Of a stretch of 64,000 nucleotides of DNA, positions 42,967 through 56,235 are shown one piece after another (position 1 is the stretch's first letter; each line of letters begins with the position of its first letter). A model generated the notes under the pieces. That model saw only the letters and a list, made by a program, of their open reading frames with translations, made no database searches and was not told the origin of the DNA. The position numbers were made by a program, and so were the translations under genes. Origin of the DNA: Buchnera aphidicola (Rhopalosiphum padi) (GTDB taxonomy: Bacteria; Pseudomonadota; Gammaproteobacteria; Enterobacterales; Enterobacteriaceae); contig NZ_CP034858.1 of NCBI RefSeq assembly GCF_005080845.1, forward strand, positions 496,001 to 560,000, given 5' to 3'.

Positions 42967-42987
42967 ACATAAAATTGATGAAAGTAA

Positions 42988-43016
42988 AATTTAACACTAA
43001 AACAACATATATGCAA
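42988..43016 (-). promoter_or_regulatory. Putative sigma-70 promoter of tRNA-Arg
   Basis: On the - strand TTGCAT (43011-43016) and TAAATT (42988-42993) are spaced by 17 bases, ending 21 bases before the tRNA 5' end. Matches to consensus are partial. Confidence 0.35.
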
Positions 43017-43115
43017 CTAAATTAATATTAATATGTTATATATTAATACAAATAAATTATATTTAAAATTTAAATAATCTTTTATTTTAAAAAAAATTAA
43101 CTGAGCTATGAGACA

Positions 43116-43973
43116 ATGTCAGCAATAATCATAAATGGCAATAAAATTGCAAAAAAAATAGAGATAGATATTTTAAAAAAAATAGAAAAAAGAAAAAAAA
43201 ATAAAAAAAGAATACCAGGATTAGCAGTAATTTTAATAGGAAAGAATCCTGCTTCCGAGATTTATGTAAAAAGAAAAATATCCGCATGTAAAAATATTGG
43301 GTTTATTTCTAAATATTGGAGTTTTCCTATAAATGTTAGTGAAAAAGAAATATTAAATCTTATTGAAAAATTAAATAACGATGTCAATATAGATGGTATT
43401 TTAGTACAACTACCTATACCTGAAAAAATAAATTATTATAAAATATTCAGCAGTATAAGAGCTGATAAAGATGTAGATGGTTTTCATCCCTACAATACAG
43501 GTTCTTTATGTCAAAGAAATCCTACTTTAAGAGCTTGTACACCTAAGGGGATAATTACAATGTTAAACTATAAAAAAATTAAAACTCATGGATTAAATGC
43601 AGTCGTGATTGGAGCTTCTAATATAGTAGGAAGACCTATGAGTATGGAACTATTATTAGCTGGGTGTACAACTACAGTTACACACAGATTTACTAGAAAT
43701 TTAGAAAATCATATCAAAAATGCTGATCTATTGGTCGTAGCAATTGGAAAACCAAATTTTTTACATGGAGATTTGATAAAAGAAGGTGCTATAGTGATAG
43801 ACGTAGGTATTAATAGATTAAAAAATGGATCTATAGTAGGTGATGTAGATTTTAAATCAGCATGTCTAAAAGCTTCTTATATTACTCCAGTTCCAGGAGG
43901 AGTTGGTCCTATGACAGTTATCTCATTACTTGAAAATACTTTAGAAGCTTGTGAAAAATATCATGATTTTTAA
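43116..43973 (+). CDS. folD: Bifunctional methylenetetrahydrofolate dehydrogenase/cyclohydrolase
   Basis: FolD oxidises 5,10-methylene-tetrahydrofolate with NADP and hydrolyses it to the 10-formyl form, the formyl donor used by Fmt encoded in this window. The 285 residues match E. coli (288). Tyr50 and the catalytic Lys54 occur in EIYVKRK, followed by GILVQLPIP and DKDVDGFHP. The NADP-binding stretch is [12 protein letters not shown], and [11 protein letters not shown] ends the domain. The stop codon forms the foot of a hairpin shared with the convergent cysS. Confidence 0.97.
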   Translation: MSAIIINGNKIAKKIEIDILKKIEKRKKNKKRIPGLAVILIGKNPASEIYVKRKISACKNIGFISKYWSFPINVSEKEILNLIEKLNNDVNIDGILVQLPIPEKINYYKIFSSIRADKDVDGFHPYNTGSLCQRNPTLRACTPKGIITMLNYKKIKTHGLNAVVIGASNIVGRPMSMELLLAGCTTTVTHRFTRNLENHIKNADLLVVAIGKPNFLHGDLIKEGAIVIDVGINRLKNGSIVGDVDFKSACLKASYITPVPGGVGPMTVISLLENTLEACEKYHDF

Positions 43974-44001
43974 TTTCAAAAAATATATTATTTTTTGAAA
44001 T
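43973..44001. terminator. Bidirectional hairpin between folD and cysS
   Basis: A perfect 12-bp inverted repeat (43973-43984 with 43990-44001, five-base loop) has a six-T run on each strand's distal arm. It overlaps the last base of the folD stop and the stop of cysS, a compact shared terminator. Its low G+C lowers confidence. Confidence 0.5.
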
Positions 44002-45379
44002 ACCATAAGGTTTTTTCAGGAAAATCTTCTAAAAAGACATTTAATTTTGTCAATTCATCACGTAATTTATCAGCTTCTTTCCATAACTTTGATTTTCTGG
44101 CAAAATTTCTTTTTTCAATTAAAAATTCGATTTTTTCTATAGTTTTCTTATCAAGAAATGGTGTTTTTTGTAAGAAAAATCGTGATGTATTCAACAAAAA
44201 ACCTAAACAACCAGCTAATTTTTGTAATCTAAAAGCAAAAAAATTTGATTTAGACAAATCTATTTTTTTTAAATAATTAATTTTTCGAGCTAATTTAAAT
44301 AAAACAGAAAACGCTTGAGGTGTATTAAAATCATCATTCAAAGCTTTATAAAAATCCATTTCAAAATTTAAACCTTCTACAGGATCAAATACAGGCTTTG
44401 TACCATACAATGTCATATATAAATATTTTAATGATATTTGAGATTTTTTTAAATTTTCTTCAGTATAATAAATAGGATGCCGATAATGAGTAGATAAAAA
44501 GAAAAAACGCAAAACTTCAGCCTCATATTTTATTAAAATATCTTTTAAAAAAAATGAATTACCTAAAGATTTAGACATTTTTTGATTTTTAATTATTACC
44601 AATCCTGAATGCATCCAGAGTTTTACTCGGAATTTTTTGTTTAAACATCTTGACTGAGATATTTCGTTTTCATGATGAGGAAAAAGAAGATCTGCCCCCC
44701 CTCCATGAATATCTATGTAATCTTTAAAAAAAACATTAGTAATAGCTGTACATTCAATATGCCAACCAGGACGTCCCTTACCCCAAGGCGAATCCCAGAA
44801 AAATTTTTCTTCTTTTTTATATTTTTTCCAAAGTATAAAATCTAACGAATTTTTTTTTGTTTTATTTATTGCAATACGTGTTCCAGATATTAATCTATCT
44901 AAGAATTGACCAGACAAAGTCCCATACAACTTATCACTATTTATTGAGAAAACTACGTCACCCTGATCACTAATATATGCGTTTTTACTTTTAATTAGTT
45001 TTTTAATAACTGTAATTATGTCACTAATATGAGTGGTAACACGAGGTTCTACATCAGGAGGGGAAATACCTAATAAAGAAAAATCTTTATTCATTTCCTT
45101 TATCATAGTATTTGTAAAAGTATTAATATCTATTTTTTCTTTTAATGATTTTAAAATAATTTTATCATCAATATCTGTAATATTACGAACGTATTTTACT
45201 TGAAATCCTACTAAGCGCAAATAACGTACTATCATGTCAAAAACAACAAAAGTACGTGCGTGACCGATATGACAAAAATCATATACAGTAACTCCACAAA
45301 CATATAAATTAATCTTTTTATTTTTGATAGGTTTAAAAATTTCTTTTTTAGATGTTGCTGTGTTAAAAATTTTTAACAT
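43988..45379 (-). CDS. cysS: Cysteine--tRNA ligase
   Basis: CysRS charges tRNA-Cys. The 463 residues match E. coli (461). The HIGH motif is at 37-40 (CHIGHART), the KMSKS motif appears as KMSKSLGN near residue 267, and zinc ligands include Cys28 (YVCGVTVYD) and the Cys in GWHIECTAI, with [14 protein letters not shown] providing the His/Glu ligands. The gene is alone on the - strand, converging on folD and diverging from ybeD. Confidence 0.97.
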   Translation of the reverse strand: MLKIFNTATSKKEIFKPIKNKKINLYVCGVTVYDFCHIGHARTFVVFDMIVRYLRLVGFQVKYVRNITDIDDKIILKSLKEKIDINTFTNTMIKEMNKDFSLLGISPPDVEPRVTTHISDIITVIKKLIKSKNAYISDQGDVVFSINSDKLYGTLSGQFLDRLISGTRIAINKTKKNSLDFILWKKYKKEEKFFWDSPWGKGRPGWHIECTAITNVFFKDYIDIHGGGADLLFPHHENEISQSRCLNKKFRVKLWMHSGLVIIKNQKMSKSLGNSFFLKDILIKYEAEVLRFFFLSTHYRHPIYYTEENLKKSQISLKYLYMTLYGTKPVFDPVEGLNFEMDFYKALNDDFNTPQAFSVLFKLARKINYLKKIDLSKSNFFAFRLQKLAGCLGFLLNTSRFFLQKTPFLDKKTIEKIEFLIEKRNFARKSKLWKEADKLRDELTKLNVFLEDFPEKTLWYFKK

Positions 45380-45580
45380 AAATTTCTCATGAAATGTTTA
45401 AAAAAAATAATATAAAATATGTTATTTTCTATATAATCAATATGCTAAACTAATTATATATATTAATATCTATTTTTTTATAAAAAATTTTTAAATGATA
45501 TGTTTATATGAAAATATAACAGATTAATTAATTTTTTTAAAATTTAAAAAATTCATTAAAAATAAAACCAGGATTAATTA

Positions 45581-45844
45581 ATGAAGACAAAATTACGAGA
45601 AATGTTAAAATTCCCTTGTTTTTTTACTTATAAGATCATTGGTTTAGCACAACCCGAACTTGTTGATCAAATAATAAAAGTCATTCAAATTCAGATTCCT
45701 GGAGATTATACACCTCAAGTAAAATCAAGTAATAGAGGTAATTATCTTTCTGTTTCCATTACAATATGTGCAAAAAATTTTGAGCAAATTGAAACGTTGT
45801 ATCATGATATTAGTAAAATAAATATGGTTAGAATGGTTTTATAA
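45581..45844 (+). CDS. ybeD: DUF493 family protein YbeD
   Basis: The 87 residues equal the E. coli YbeD length. Conserved segments are [50 protein letters not shown] and [10 protein letters not shown]. The fold is a small ACT-like alpha/beta domain, but the function is not established; in E. coli it lies near lipB and dacA. It is conserved here although surrounding genes were lost. A shared terminator separates it from cspE. Confidence 0.93.
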   Translation: MKTKLREMLKFPCFFTYKIIGLAQPELVDQIIKVIQIQIPGDYTPQVKSSNRGNYLSVSITICAKNFEQIETLYHDISKINMVRMVL

Positions 45845-45864
45845 AAATATATAAAATCTTACAT

Positions 45865-45908
45865 AGTACAGCTCGATAAAGAGCCGTACTAGAAAAGATT
45901 TTTATTTT
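45865..45908. terminator. Bidirectional terminator between ybeD and cspE
   Basis: The stem pairs 45865-45874 with 45881-45890, containing one mismatch, around a six-base loop. An outer stem (45853-45860 with 45895-45902) extends it. A long T-rich tail follows on the + strand. It serves the convergent ybeD and cspE. Confidence 0.75.
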
Positions 45909-45931
45909 TTAGTTAAAAAATAAAATAAAAT

Positions 45932-46141
45932 CTATAAACTAATAACATTAGCAGCAGATGGCCCTTTTGCTCCCTCAGTAATTTCAAATTCAACACTTTG
46001 ACCTTCTGCTAGAGTTTTAAATCCATTACTTTGTATAGCTGAGAAGTGAACAAATACATCTTTACTTCCATCTTCCGGAGTAATAAAGCCAAACCCTTTA
46101 GATTCATTAAACCACTTAACATTACCTTTAATCTTGGACAT
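45932..46141 (-). CDS. cspE: Cold shock-like protein CspE
   Basis: This is a single-stranded nucleic acid chaperone of the cold-shock domain family, constitutively expressed in E. coli. The 69 residues equal E. coli CspE and differ at only a few positions. RNP1 is KGFGFI and RNP2 is [12 protein letters not shown] nine bases before the ATG is a good ribosome binding site. It lies between ybeD and the 5S rRNA. Confidence 0.97.
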   Translation of the reverse strand: MSKIKGNVKWFNESKGFGFITPEDGSKDVFVHFSAIQSNGFKTLAEGQSVEFEITEGAKGPSAANVISL

Positions 46142-46394
46142 CTATATTACCTTCACATGAAAAAAATATACTAAATTGAAAAAACGCATTGGAACAATTA
46201 TAAATGATTTTTTTATAAAAAAAATAAAAATCAAAAATAATAGAAATTTTTTAATAGATTAACATGTAAATCTATTGTTAGCTAGAAAGTAATTTATTTT
46301 AAAAAAATATTTACATTCATTTAAAAAAAATTATATTGCTTTTTTTACATATTAACATTATTTATTTAAATAAATATTTAACACGATTTTGTTT

Positions 46395-46438
46395 CAAATA
46401 CAAAAAAACCCGAAAATTTTCGGGTTTTTTTGTATTTG
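46395..46438. terminator. Perfect palindromic terminator of the rRNA operon
   Basis: The 44 bases are perfectly self-complementary: two 22-base arms meet between 46416 and 46417 with no spacer. The core is CCCGAAAATTTTCGGG, flanked by runs of seven A and seven T. It lies at the 3' end of 5S rRNA and works in either direction, so it can also stop transcription coming from the opposite strand. Confidence 0.85.
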
Positions 46439-46555
46439 CCTGGCTAATACCTACTCTCACACGGGGAGACCCCGTACTACCATTGGCGTTGTAGCGTTTC
46501 ACTTCTGAGTTCGGAATGGATTCAGGTGGTACCACTATACTATTTTTACCAGGCA
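46436..46555 (-). rRNA. rrf: 5S ribosomal RNA
   Basis: On the - strand the gene starts TGCCTGG and ends GCCAGGCAA, which pair as the terminal helix. The internal CCGAACTCAGAAGTGAAACG and GGTAGT are classic 5S sequences. Placing the ends by E. coli gives 120 bases. It follows the 23S gene by 99 bases. Confidence 0.96.
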
Positions 46556-46636
46556 TTTTTAATGCTATTATAATATATATATATTAATACAACAATAAAT
46601 TCAGTAAAACAAGCTTTTTTTACATTTTTTATAAAA

Positions 46637-46654
46637 AAACACCTCTGGTGTTGT

Positions 46655-46660
<6 letters not shown>
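46637..46660 (-). other. 23S processing stem, 3' arm
   Basis: This segment just after the 23S 3' end pairs with the 5' flank at 49566-49592, bringing both ends of the 23S rRNA together for RNase III cleavage. Confidence 0.68.
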
Positions 46661-49565
<2,905 letters not shown>

Positions 49566-49573
<8 letters not shown>

Positions 49574-49592
49574 TTACAACCCACAGGTGTTT
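49566..49592 (-). other. 23S processing stem, 5' arm
   Basis: The sequence before and at the 23S 5' end (ACACCTGTGGGTTGTAAGGT on the - strand) is complementary to the 3' flank at 46637-46660 (ACCTTACAACACCAGAGGTG). The paired arms form the precursor stem that RNase III cleaves in enteric bacteria, with a short mismatched bulge. Confidence 0.7.
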
Positions 49593-49631
49593 TTTTTGCA
49601 ATAAAATATAATTTATATGCTTGTTTTCCGA

Positions 49632-49644
49632 ATTTTTAAAGAGC
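49632..49644 (-). promoter_or_regulatory. boxA antitermination element in the 23S leader
   Basis: On the - strand GCTCTTTAAAAAT matches the boxA region of E. coli rRNA spacers (TGCTCTTTA). It lies between tRNA-Glu and 23S. The antitermination factor NusB is encoded at 15519-15935, supporting a functional element. Confidence 0.65.
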
Positions 49645-49739
49645 TTTTTAAAAAAATTAAAATATCTTTCAATATTTTTTTAATCATAACACAAGAATTT
49701 AAAATAGTATACAATATTTTTTAAAATATTTTTATTTTT

Positions 49740-49811
49740 CGTCCCCTAGGGGATTTGAACCCCTGTTGCCGCCGTGAAAGGGCGATGTCCTAACCTCTAG
49801 ACGAAGGGGAC
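49740..49811 (-). tRNA. tRNA-Glu (UUC)
   Basis: The 72-base gene has acceptor stem GTCCCCT with AGGGGAC, anticodon TTC, T-arm with GGTTCAAATCC and discriminator G. It closely resembles the E. coli rRNA-operon tRNA-Glu. The 3' CCA is not encoded. It sits between the operon promoter and the 23S gene and is therefore part of the tRNA-Glu-23S-5S transcript. Confidence 0.96.
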
Positions 49812-49867
49812 TTTTTTTAAATATCAAACAAATTTTTAATTTATTATTTTAAAAAGTATTACATTAA

Positions 49868-49895
49868 ATAATACAGATCGAAAAAAAAGAGTCAA
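49868..49895 (-). promoter_or_regulatory. Sigma-70 promoter of the tRNA-Glu-23S-5S operon
   Basis: On the - strand TTGACT (49890-49895) and TATTAT (49868-49873) are spaced by 16 bases; each hexamer matches consensus at five of six positions. Transcription would start about 50 bases before tRNA-Glu. It is the best promoter match I found in the window. Confidence 0.7.
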
Positions 49896-49972
49896 GTATT
49901 TTCTTTAATATATAATAGAATATATAAAAAAAATATAATTTTAAAAATTAAAAAAAAAATAAACACAAAAAA

Positions 49973-50794
49973 TTAGTTTATGCTTAAAGCATCAATAACA
50001 TAATTTGTTTCTGGAAATACATCATGCCATTCTAAAAAAGAATAAGCTGCTTGAAAAACTAACATTCCTATTCCATTAGAAATGGAATCTGCTCCTATTT
50101 TAGAACACCAATCAATAAAAGGTGTATTTTCTGTACTATAATTCATGTCATAAAAAAAAGTTTTAGAAGAAATCAAAGATAATGGTGCGAAATTTTTTTT
50201 CTTAGTATTTCTTGACATAGCATTAATGACTAAATCAAAATTTTGTTTTTTAAAAACTTTTTCTTCAAAAACATAAATTTTTCCATACTTATAAAATTGT
50301 TTAACTAAATTATTAGCATTTAAAACAGTTCGATTCAAAATATAAATTGAACATCCTAATGATAAAAGTGGTAAAAGAACTCCTTTAACAGCACCTCCTG
50401 CACCAAGTATTAATATAGAAAAATTTTTTTTTATAAACTTTAATCTAACTAAATCAGACAACAATCCTACACCATCAGTATTATCTCCTAAAATACATTT
50501 ATTATTGATCTTCTTTAAGGTATTTACAGATTGAGCAATCTTTGCTCTTTCAGTTAACTTATTAGAAAAAAAATACGCTTCTTTTTTAAAAGGTGCTGTA
50601 ACATTAGCACCTTTAACATTTTTTTTAAAAAAGTCAGAAACTACTGAAGAAAATTGATCTAGTGGAATATTAATGGCTTTATAAGTATGTAAAATACCTG
50701 TCTGTACAGAAAAAAAATTGTGTATTTTAGGAGATTCACTATGATCAATAGGATTTCCAAATAAAGCATAATTAAATTTTTCAAGTTTGCACAT
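49973..50794 (-). CDS. aroE: Shikimate dehydrogenase
   Basis: AroE reduces 3-dehydroshikimate to shikimate with NADPH in aromatic amino acid synthesis, an important supply to the aphid host. The 273 residues match E. coli (272). The substrate motif is GNPIDHSESPKIH, followed by GANVTAPFKKEAY with the catalytic Lys, GDNTDGVGLLSDL with the catalytic Asp, and the glycine-rich NADP loop ILGAGGAVKGVLL. NAMSRNTK replaces the usual NATS-type motif. The start overlaps the end of tsaC by 14 bases. Confidence 0.96.
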   Translation of the reverse strand: MCKLEKFNYALFGNPIDHSESPKIHNFFSVQTGILHTYKAINIPLDQFSSVVSDFFKKNVKGANVTAPFKKEAYFFSNKLTERAKIAQSVNTLKKINNKCILGDNTDGVGLLSDLVRLKFIKKNFSILILGAGGAVKGVLLPLLSLGCSIYILNRTVLNANNLVKQFYKYGKIYVFEEKVFKKQNFDLVINAMSRNTKKKNFAPLSLISSKTFFYDMNYSTENTPFIDWCSKIGADSISNGIGMLVFQAAYSFLEWHDVFPETNYVIDALSIN

Positions 50795-51359
50795 AACGAA
50801 TTAATTTTCCATTAATAACATTGATTATTTTAGAAGGATGACGTTCATTTCCGATATGACCACATAATAATGGAAAATCTTTTCCAAAATTTTTAAAAAC
50901 ATCCTCTTGAGTAAGACATGGAGACATGTTTGAAAAATTAGCACTTGTAGATATTAATGCTTTTCCAAAAACATTGCATAACTTAATTATGCTTAAATGA
51001 GCACTTATGCGAACAGCTATTGTATCAAATTCACCAGTCAACCAATAAGGAACTAAAGAATTCGCAGGAACTAAAAATGTATAAGGTCCAGGCCAATAAA
51101 AAAACATCATTTTTTTTTGTTGTACCGATAATTTATTTTCATTAATATACATTTTGATTTGATTATAATTTGAAGCAACTAATATTAATCCTTTTTTTAT
51201 ACTTCTCTTTTTTAAATCTAATAGCCTTTTAACAGCTTTTTCACTACTAGGATCACATCCTAATCCAAACATTGCTTCTGTAGGATATGCAATGATTTTT
51301 TTATCATATAGCATACGCACACATTTAATTAACGAACTTAAAGTATAGTCTTTACTCAT
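50781..51359 (-). CDS. tsaC: Threonylcarbamoyl-AMP synthase TsaC
   Basis: TsaC makes threonylcarbamoyl-adenylate for the t6A modification at position 37 of ANN-decoding tRNAs. The 192 residues match E. coli (190; formerly yrdC/rimN). Visible segments are AYPTEAMFGLGCDP, LLDLKKRSIKKGLI, WPGPYTFLVPA and STSANFSNMSPC. It lies between smg and aroE in one - strand unit, as in enteric bacteria where a topA-like fragment also intervenes. Confidence 0.95.
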   Translation of the reverse strand: MSKDYTLSSLIKCVRMLYDKKIIAYPTEAMFGLGCDPSSEKAVKRLLDLKKRSIKKGLILVASNYNQIKMYINENKLSVQQKKMMFFYWPGPYTFLVPANSLVPYWLTGEFDTIAVRISAHLSIIKLCNVFGKALISTSANFSNMSPCLTQEDVFKNFGKDFPLLCGHIGNERHPSKIINVINGKLIRYVQT

Positions 51360-51383
51360 TAAAACATTTCTCGTGATAAAAAT

Positions 51384-51857
51384 TTAATGAACAATTTCTG
51401 TCTTAAAATTAAATAATAAATTTTCAAGTTTTCTATAAACAATTTCACATCCTGGAATGTTAAACAATATAATTAAAACAATCCATTTTAAATCCTCAAG
51501 ATTTAAGCAACTAATATCTAAAGCCATAATTTTTTCAATAATTATCTCGCGTGTATCTAATGTTAATATTTCTAACTGTTCTAAAAAAAGTATAAAACCA
51601 CGACAATCAGAATTTAATTTAAATTCTTCTTCTTTAGTATAAATTCGAGTTGTAGTATGATTTAAAGATAAGTTAATTGATGAAATTATATTTTTTTTAC
51701 AGCAAGATAAATTTTTCAACCAATGTAAAGCTTTATAAATATCTTTTGATTGAAAACCTATATCCGACAAATCATTAGTTAAACTTTCATAATCAATAGA
51801 AATTTCTGATTCACTATGAACATAAGTTTCAAATAAATATATTAATATTTCAAACAT
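51384..51857 (-). CDS. smg: Smg family protein (DUF494)
   Basis: The 157 residues equal E. coli Smg in length. Conserved stretches are FEILIYLFETYVHSESEI, GFQSKDIYKALHWLKNL, SCRGFILFLEQLEIL and LEDLKWIVLIILFNIPGCE. The function is unknown. In E. coli it sits in the fmt-def-dprA-smg-tsaC-aroE region. Here the same set survives without dprA, and def-fmt diverges from smg across a 237-base gap. Confidence 0.93.
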   Translation of the reverse strand: MFEILIYLFETYVHSESEISIDYESLTNDLSDIGFQSKDIYKALHWLKNLSCCKKNIISSINLSLNHTTTRIYTKEEEFKLNSDCRGFILFLEQLEILTLDTREIIIEKIMALDISCLNLEDLKWIVLIILFNIPGCEIVYRKLENLLFNFKTEIVH

Positions 51858-52094
51858 TACATCCTCAATTGCATATTAAAAAGTTTAAATTTTTATAGAA
51901 TATTTTATATATTATATTACTTTTTCATCAATATTGTTATATACATAACATGTAATGTTTAATTAGGTATAAATTTTTATTAAAAAATCATTGGATTTTT
52001 TTCTAAAAATTTTAAAAAGAATTAAAAGTTAACTTTTAATTATAATAAAAAAGTTTATACTAATATAAAATTAAATTATTTTATATCTAAAAAC

Positions 52095-52601
52095 ATGTCT
52101 GTTTTAAAAATACTACAATATCCTGACCAAAGATTAAGACTCATCGCTAAACCTATTAAAAAAATAACTAAAGAAATACATAACATTGCAAATAACATGA
52201 TAGATACCATGTATCAAGAGGAAGGAATTGGTTTAGCGGCAATACAAGTAAATATTCAATTACAAATAATTGTAATTAATAAAATCAATCAAAAAGAAGA
52301 TCATTTAATTCTTATCAATCCAAAAATCATTGAAAGAAAAGGCAGTATCAGTATTGAAGAAGGATGTTTATCAATTCCAGAATATCGTGCTTTTGTACCA
52401 CGTTTTAATTATATCAAAATTCAAGCTTTAAATTTAAATGGAGATAAAAAAGAAATAGAAGCAGATTCAATTCTGTCAATTTGTATACAACATGAAATAG
52501 ATCATTTAAATGGAAAACTATTTATAGATTATCTTTCTGAACTTAAAAAAGAAAGAATTTTAAAAAGAATCAATAAAATTAAAAAAAGAATAAAACAATA
52601 A
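52095..52601 (+). CDS. def: Peptide deformylase
   Basis: Def removes the formyl group from new proteins. The 168 residues match E. coli (169). The three active-site motifs are GIGLAAIQ (44-51), EGCLS (89-93, metal ligand Cys91) and HEIDH (133-137, metal ligands His133 and His137 and catalytic Glu134). It pairs functionally with fmt, 32 bases downstream, and with the initiator tRNA at 11544-11620. Confidence 0.97.
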   Translation: MSVLKILQYPDQRLRLIAKPIKKITKEIHNIANNMIDTMYQEEGIGLAAIQVNIQLQIIVINKINQKEDHLILINPKIIERKGSISIEEGCLSIPEYRAFVPRFNYIKIQALNLNGDKKEIEADSILSICIQHEIDHLNGKLFIDYLSELKKERILKRINKIKKRIKQ

Positions 52602-52633
52602 TTTTTAAAAAAAGTAGAAAAGAGAAAATAAAT

Positions 52634-53578
52634 TTGAAAAAACTAAAAATTATTTTTGCCGGAACGTCATATTTTTCTATGAAATATTTAAATGAATTAA
52701 TAGAATCTAAACACGAAGTAATAGCTGTAATTACTCAACCTGATCGTCCTTCGGGAAGAGGTCAAAAAATAACTTTTTCTCCTGTAAAAATATTATCTAT
52801 AAAAAAAAATATTCCTTTTTTTCAACCATTAGAATTAAATAATGAGAAAATACAAAATGAAATATTCAATCTTAATGCAGATATTATGATAGTAGTTTCC
52901 TATGGAAAACTAATACCAAAAAAAATACTAAATATGTTTCCAAAAGGTTGCATTAATGTTCATACTTCTTTATTGCCTAGATGGAGAGGCGCAACTCCCA
53001 TTCAATCAGCAATTTTATTTGGAGATAAAGAAACAGGTATAAGTATTATTAAAATGAATGAAAAAATAGATACTGGAACTATAATAAATTCAGTTAAATG
53101 TAATATTTCATCTGAAGATACAACTGAAACATTAACATTTAAATTAATTGAAATTGGAATTCAAGCATTATTAGAAACTTTATATTTTATAAATAAAAAC
53201 ATTGTTTTTGAAAAAAAACAAAATGAAAAAAATGCAACTTTTTCAAAAAAAATATGTAAAAAAGATGCTTTACTAAATTGGAATACTGAAGCGTATCTTT
53301 TAGAAAGATTAATACGTGCTTTCAATCCTTGGCCTATCTGCTACTTTATAATAAATCAAACACGAATAAGAGTATGGAAAGCAAACGTTATACAAAATAT
53401 TAAAAAAAGTGCTAATATAGGAGAAATTCTTTCTTTTGACAAATATGGAATTCAAATAAATACAGCTCATCAAATATTAAACCTTCAAAAAATACAATTT
53501 CCTGGAAAAAAAATTACAAATATAGAAAAAATAGTTTTTTCTAAGAAAGATTGGTTTAATGTAGGAAAAATTATCTAA
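52634..53578 (+). CDS. fmt: Methionyl-tRNA formyltransferase
   Basis: Fmt formylates the initiator Met-tRNA using 10-formyl-tetrahydrofolate, which FolD supplies. The 314 residues match E. coli (315). The N-terminal Rossmann domain shows IIFAGTSYFS and TQPDRPSGRG. The catalytic loop is NVHTSLLPRWRGATPIQ with its conserved Asn and His. The C-terminal tRNA-binding domain has RLIRAFNPWPICYF. The start is TTG at 52634, since no ATG lies near the family N-terminus; AAAAGAGAAAATAAA precedes it. A bidirectional terminator follows. Confidence 0.95.
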   Translation: MKKLKIIFAGTSYFSMKYLNELIESKHEVIAVITQPDRPSGRGQKITFSPVKILSIKKNIPFFQPLELNNEKIQNEIFNLNADIMIVVSYGKLIPKKILNMFPKGCINVHTSLLPRWRGATPIQSAILFGDKETGISIIKMNEKIDTGTIINSVKCNISSEDTTETLTFKLIEIGIQALLETLYFINKNIVFEKKQNEKNATFSKKICKKDALLNWNTEAYLLERLIRAFNPWPICYFIINQTRIRVWKANVIQNIKKSANIGEILSFDKYGIQINTAHQILNLQKIQFPGKKITNIEKIVFSKKDWFNVGKII

Positions 53579-53623
53579 ATTATATATAAAAATATATACT
53601 ACTTTAATGTTTATTAAAAAGAT

Positions 53624-53652
53624 GAGCAAACGGTGAACTTCCGTTTGCTTTT
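53624..53652. terminator. Bidirectional terminator between fmt and rplQ
   Basis: A perfect 9-bp stem (53625-53633 with 53641-53649, AGCAAACGG with CCGTTTGCT) and seven-base loop is followed by TTTG on the + strand and by CATCTTTTT on the - strand. It lies between two convergent genes and ends the alpha operon too. Confidence 0.8.
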
Positions 53653-53689
53653 GATTATCAAAACTGTCAATATACTTTTCTTAAAAATT

Positions 53690-54106
53690 TTAATTATTTT
53701 TTATAGGAGTTTTATTACTCAACAATTTCTTTTTTTCTTCATTTTTTTTAACACGATCAACTAACTCAATATAAGCCATAGGTGCCTTGTCTCCAGATCG
53801 GAATCCACACTTTAAAATACGAGTATAACCACCTGATCTATTATAAAAAACAGGACCTATTTTTTTAAATAATTTAGCGACTACTTCATTATTACGAATA
53901 CGAGAAAATAACAACCTTCTATGTGCTACGCTATCTATTTTAGATAGAGTAATCATAGGTTCCACAATTCTTCGTAATTCTTTTGCTTTTGCTAATGTAG
54001 TTTTAATAATCTCATTAAGAATCAACGAACAGGCCATGTTTTTGAATATGGCATTACGATGATTACTCTTACAGTTTAATTTACGACCAATTTTTCGATG
54101 GCGCAT
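53690..54106 (-). CDS. rplQ: 50S ribosomal protein L17
   Basis: L17 is a large-subunit protein near the peptide exit tunnel. The 138 residues exceed E. coli (127) by an 11-residue Lys/Asn-rich C-terminal tail ([13 protein letters not shown]). [19 protein letters not shown] is the family N-terminus, and [25 protein letters not shown] the conserved end. It is the last gene of the alpha operon rpsM-rpsK-rpsD-rpoA-rplQ. Confidence 0.97.
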   Translation of the reverse strand: MRHRKIGRKLNCKSNHRNAIFKNMACSLILNEIIKTTLAKAKELRRIVEPMITLSKIDSVAHRRLLFSRIRNNEVVAKLFKKIGPVFYNRSGGYTRILKCGFRSGDKAPMAYIELVDRVKKNEEKKKLLSNKTPIKNN

Positions 54107-54161
54107 GAATTTATCCTTTTTAAAAAAAAGAAGAGAAATAATTTTAAATTGATATTTAATA

Positions 54162-55151
54162 TTATTCTTCTAAAATACTTAATGGAGGCCATTTTTCTAA
54201 TTTCATTCCAAGAGATAAATTTCGAGCTGCTAATATATCCTTAATTTCAGTTAACGATTTCTTACCTAAGTTAGGAGTTTTTAAAAGTTCGACTTCTGTT
54301 CTTTGAACTAAGTCGCCAATATAATGTATTGATTCAGCTTTAAGACAGTTTGCAGAACGAACAGTTAATTCCAAATCGTCTACAGGGCGTAATAAAATAG
54401 GTTCAAATTCAGGTTTTTCTTCTTTTATTTCAGGCTCTCTCACATCTCTTAAATCAACAAATGCTTCTAATTGTTCTGATAAAATAGTAGCAGCACGTCG
54501 AATTGCTTCTTCAGGATCTATTGTTCCGTTTGTCTTCATTTCGATAATTAATTTATCCAAATCTGTTCTTTGTTCTACACGTGCAGCTTCTACATTATAA
54601 GAAATACGATTTATTGGACTATAGCATGCATCTACTAACAAACAACCTATTGGTCTTAAGTCATCTTCCATATGAATTCTAGAAGAAGCGGGAATATAGC
54701 CTCTTCCACGTTGTACCTTAATTCTCATTTGAATAGAAGCATTTTCATCAGTTAAATGACAAATTAAATGATCTGGTTTAATAATTTCTACGTCACCATC
54801 ATGAATTATGTCAGCCGCCGTTACAGAACCAATGCCTGATTTCTTTAAAGAAATAAAAACTTCGTCTTTTCCATGTACTTTTACTGCCAATCCTTTTAAA
54901 TTCAATAAAATTTCTAGAATATCTTCTTGTACACCTTCTTTAGTACTATATTCATGTAGTACTCCATCGATTTCAACTTCAGTTACAGCACATCCTGGCA
55001 TAGAAGAAAGAAGAATTCTACGAAGTGCATTACCAAGTGTATGACCAAAACCTCTTTCCAATGGTTCTAAAGTAACTTTAGTATGAGTTGCAGTAATTTG
55101 TTCAATTTCTACTAAACGTGGTTTTAAAAAACCGATAATAGAATTCTGCAT
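54162..55151 (-). CDS. rpoA: RNA polymerase alpha subunit
   Basis: RpoA dimerises to nucleate RNA polymerase assembly, and its C-terminal domain contacts activators and UP elements. From the ATG at 55151 the protein has 329 residues, the same as E. coli. [19 protein letters not shown] begins the assembly domain, and the C-terminal domain has the contact helix [18 protein letters not shown] and [12 protein letters not shown]. An in-frame start at 55202 would overlap rpsD; GAGAGGA before 55151 settles the start. The enzyme itself would be the source of any slippage at poly(A) tracts. Confidence 0.98.
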   Translation of the reverse strand: MQNSIIGFLKPRLVEIEQITATHTKVTLEPLERGFGHTLGNALRRILLSSMPGCAVTEVEIDGVLHEYSTKEGVQEDILEILLNLKGLAVKVHGKDEVFISLKKSGIGSVTAADIIHDGDVEIIKPDHLICHLTDENASIQMRIKVQRGRGYIPASSRIHMEDDLRPIGCLLVDACYSPINRISYNVEAARVEQRTDLDKLIIEMKTNGTIDPEEAIRRAATILSEQLEAFVDLRDVREPEIKEEKPEFEPILLRPVDDLELTVRSANCLKAESIHYIGDLVQRTEVELLKTPNLGKKSLTEIKDILAARNLSLGMKLEKWPPLSILEE

Positions 55152-55179
55152 AATATCCTCTCTATTAAGAGTGAACTTC

Positions 55180-55800
55180 TTATTTAGAATAAAGTTCAAC
55201 AATTAAATGCTCATTAATTTCTGCAGATAAATCAGAACGTTCAGGAAATCGTTTAAAAATTCCTTCCATTTTAGTTGCATCAACTTCAATCCATATTGAT
55301 TTTTCTCTTTGTTCAGTAAGTTCTAAAGCAGCTTTTATTCTAGATTGATTTTTAGATTTATCGCGTACAGAGATACGATCATTAGGAGATATTTGATACG
55401 AAGCAATATTAACAATATTATTGTTCACTTTAATTGATTTATGATTTATTAATTGTCTGGATTCAGAACGAGTACAGCCAAATCCCATTCTATAAACTAC
55501 GTTATCAAGTCTTCTTTCTAACAATTGTAATAAATTTTCTCCAGTATTACCTTTTAAACGAGACGCTTTTTTATAATATATTCTAAATTGACGTTCTAAA
55601 ACACCATAAAAACGACGAACCTTTTGCTTTTCGCGTAATTGAATAGCATAATCTGATAATCTTGGTTTTCTAATTCCATGCTGTCCAGGTGGATGTTCTA
55701 ACTTACATTTAGAATCTATTGAACGAAATCCTGATTTTAAAAATAAATCAGTACCTTCACGTCGACTTAACTTTAATTTAGGACCTAAATATCTTGCCAT
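55180..55800 (-). CDS. rpsD: 30S ribosomal protein S4
   Basis: S4 is a primary 16S-binding assembly protein and, in E. coli, the translational regulator of the alpha operon. From the ATG at 55800 it has 206 residues, as in E. coli. [19 protein letters not shown] is the family start, and the S4 RNA-binding domain begins near residue 95 ([12 protein letters not shown]). GGAG before 55800 excludes the ATG four codons upstream. It precedes rpoA. Confidence 0.98.
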   Translation of the reverse strand: MARYLGPKLKLSRREGTDLFLKSGFRSIDSKCKLEHPPGQHGIRKPRLSDYAIQLREKQKVRRFYGVLERQFRIYYKKASRLKGNTGENLLQLLERRLDNVVYRMGFGCTRSESRQLINHKSIKVNNNIVNIASYQISPNDRISVRDKSKNQSRIKAALELTEQREKSIWIEVDATKMEGIFKRFPERSDLSAEINEHLIVELYSK

Positions 55801-55825
55801 TTTATTCTCCAATATTTCCTAAAAT

Positions 55826-56230
<405 letters not shown>

Positions 56231-56235
56231 CTAAA

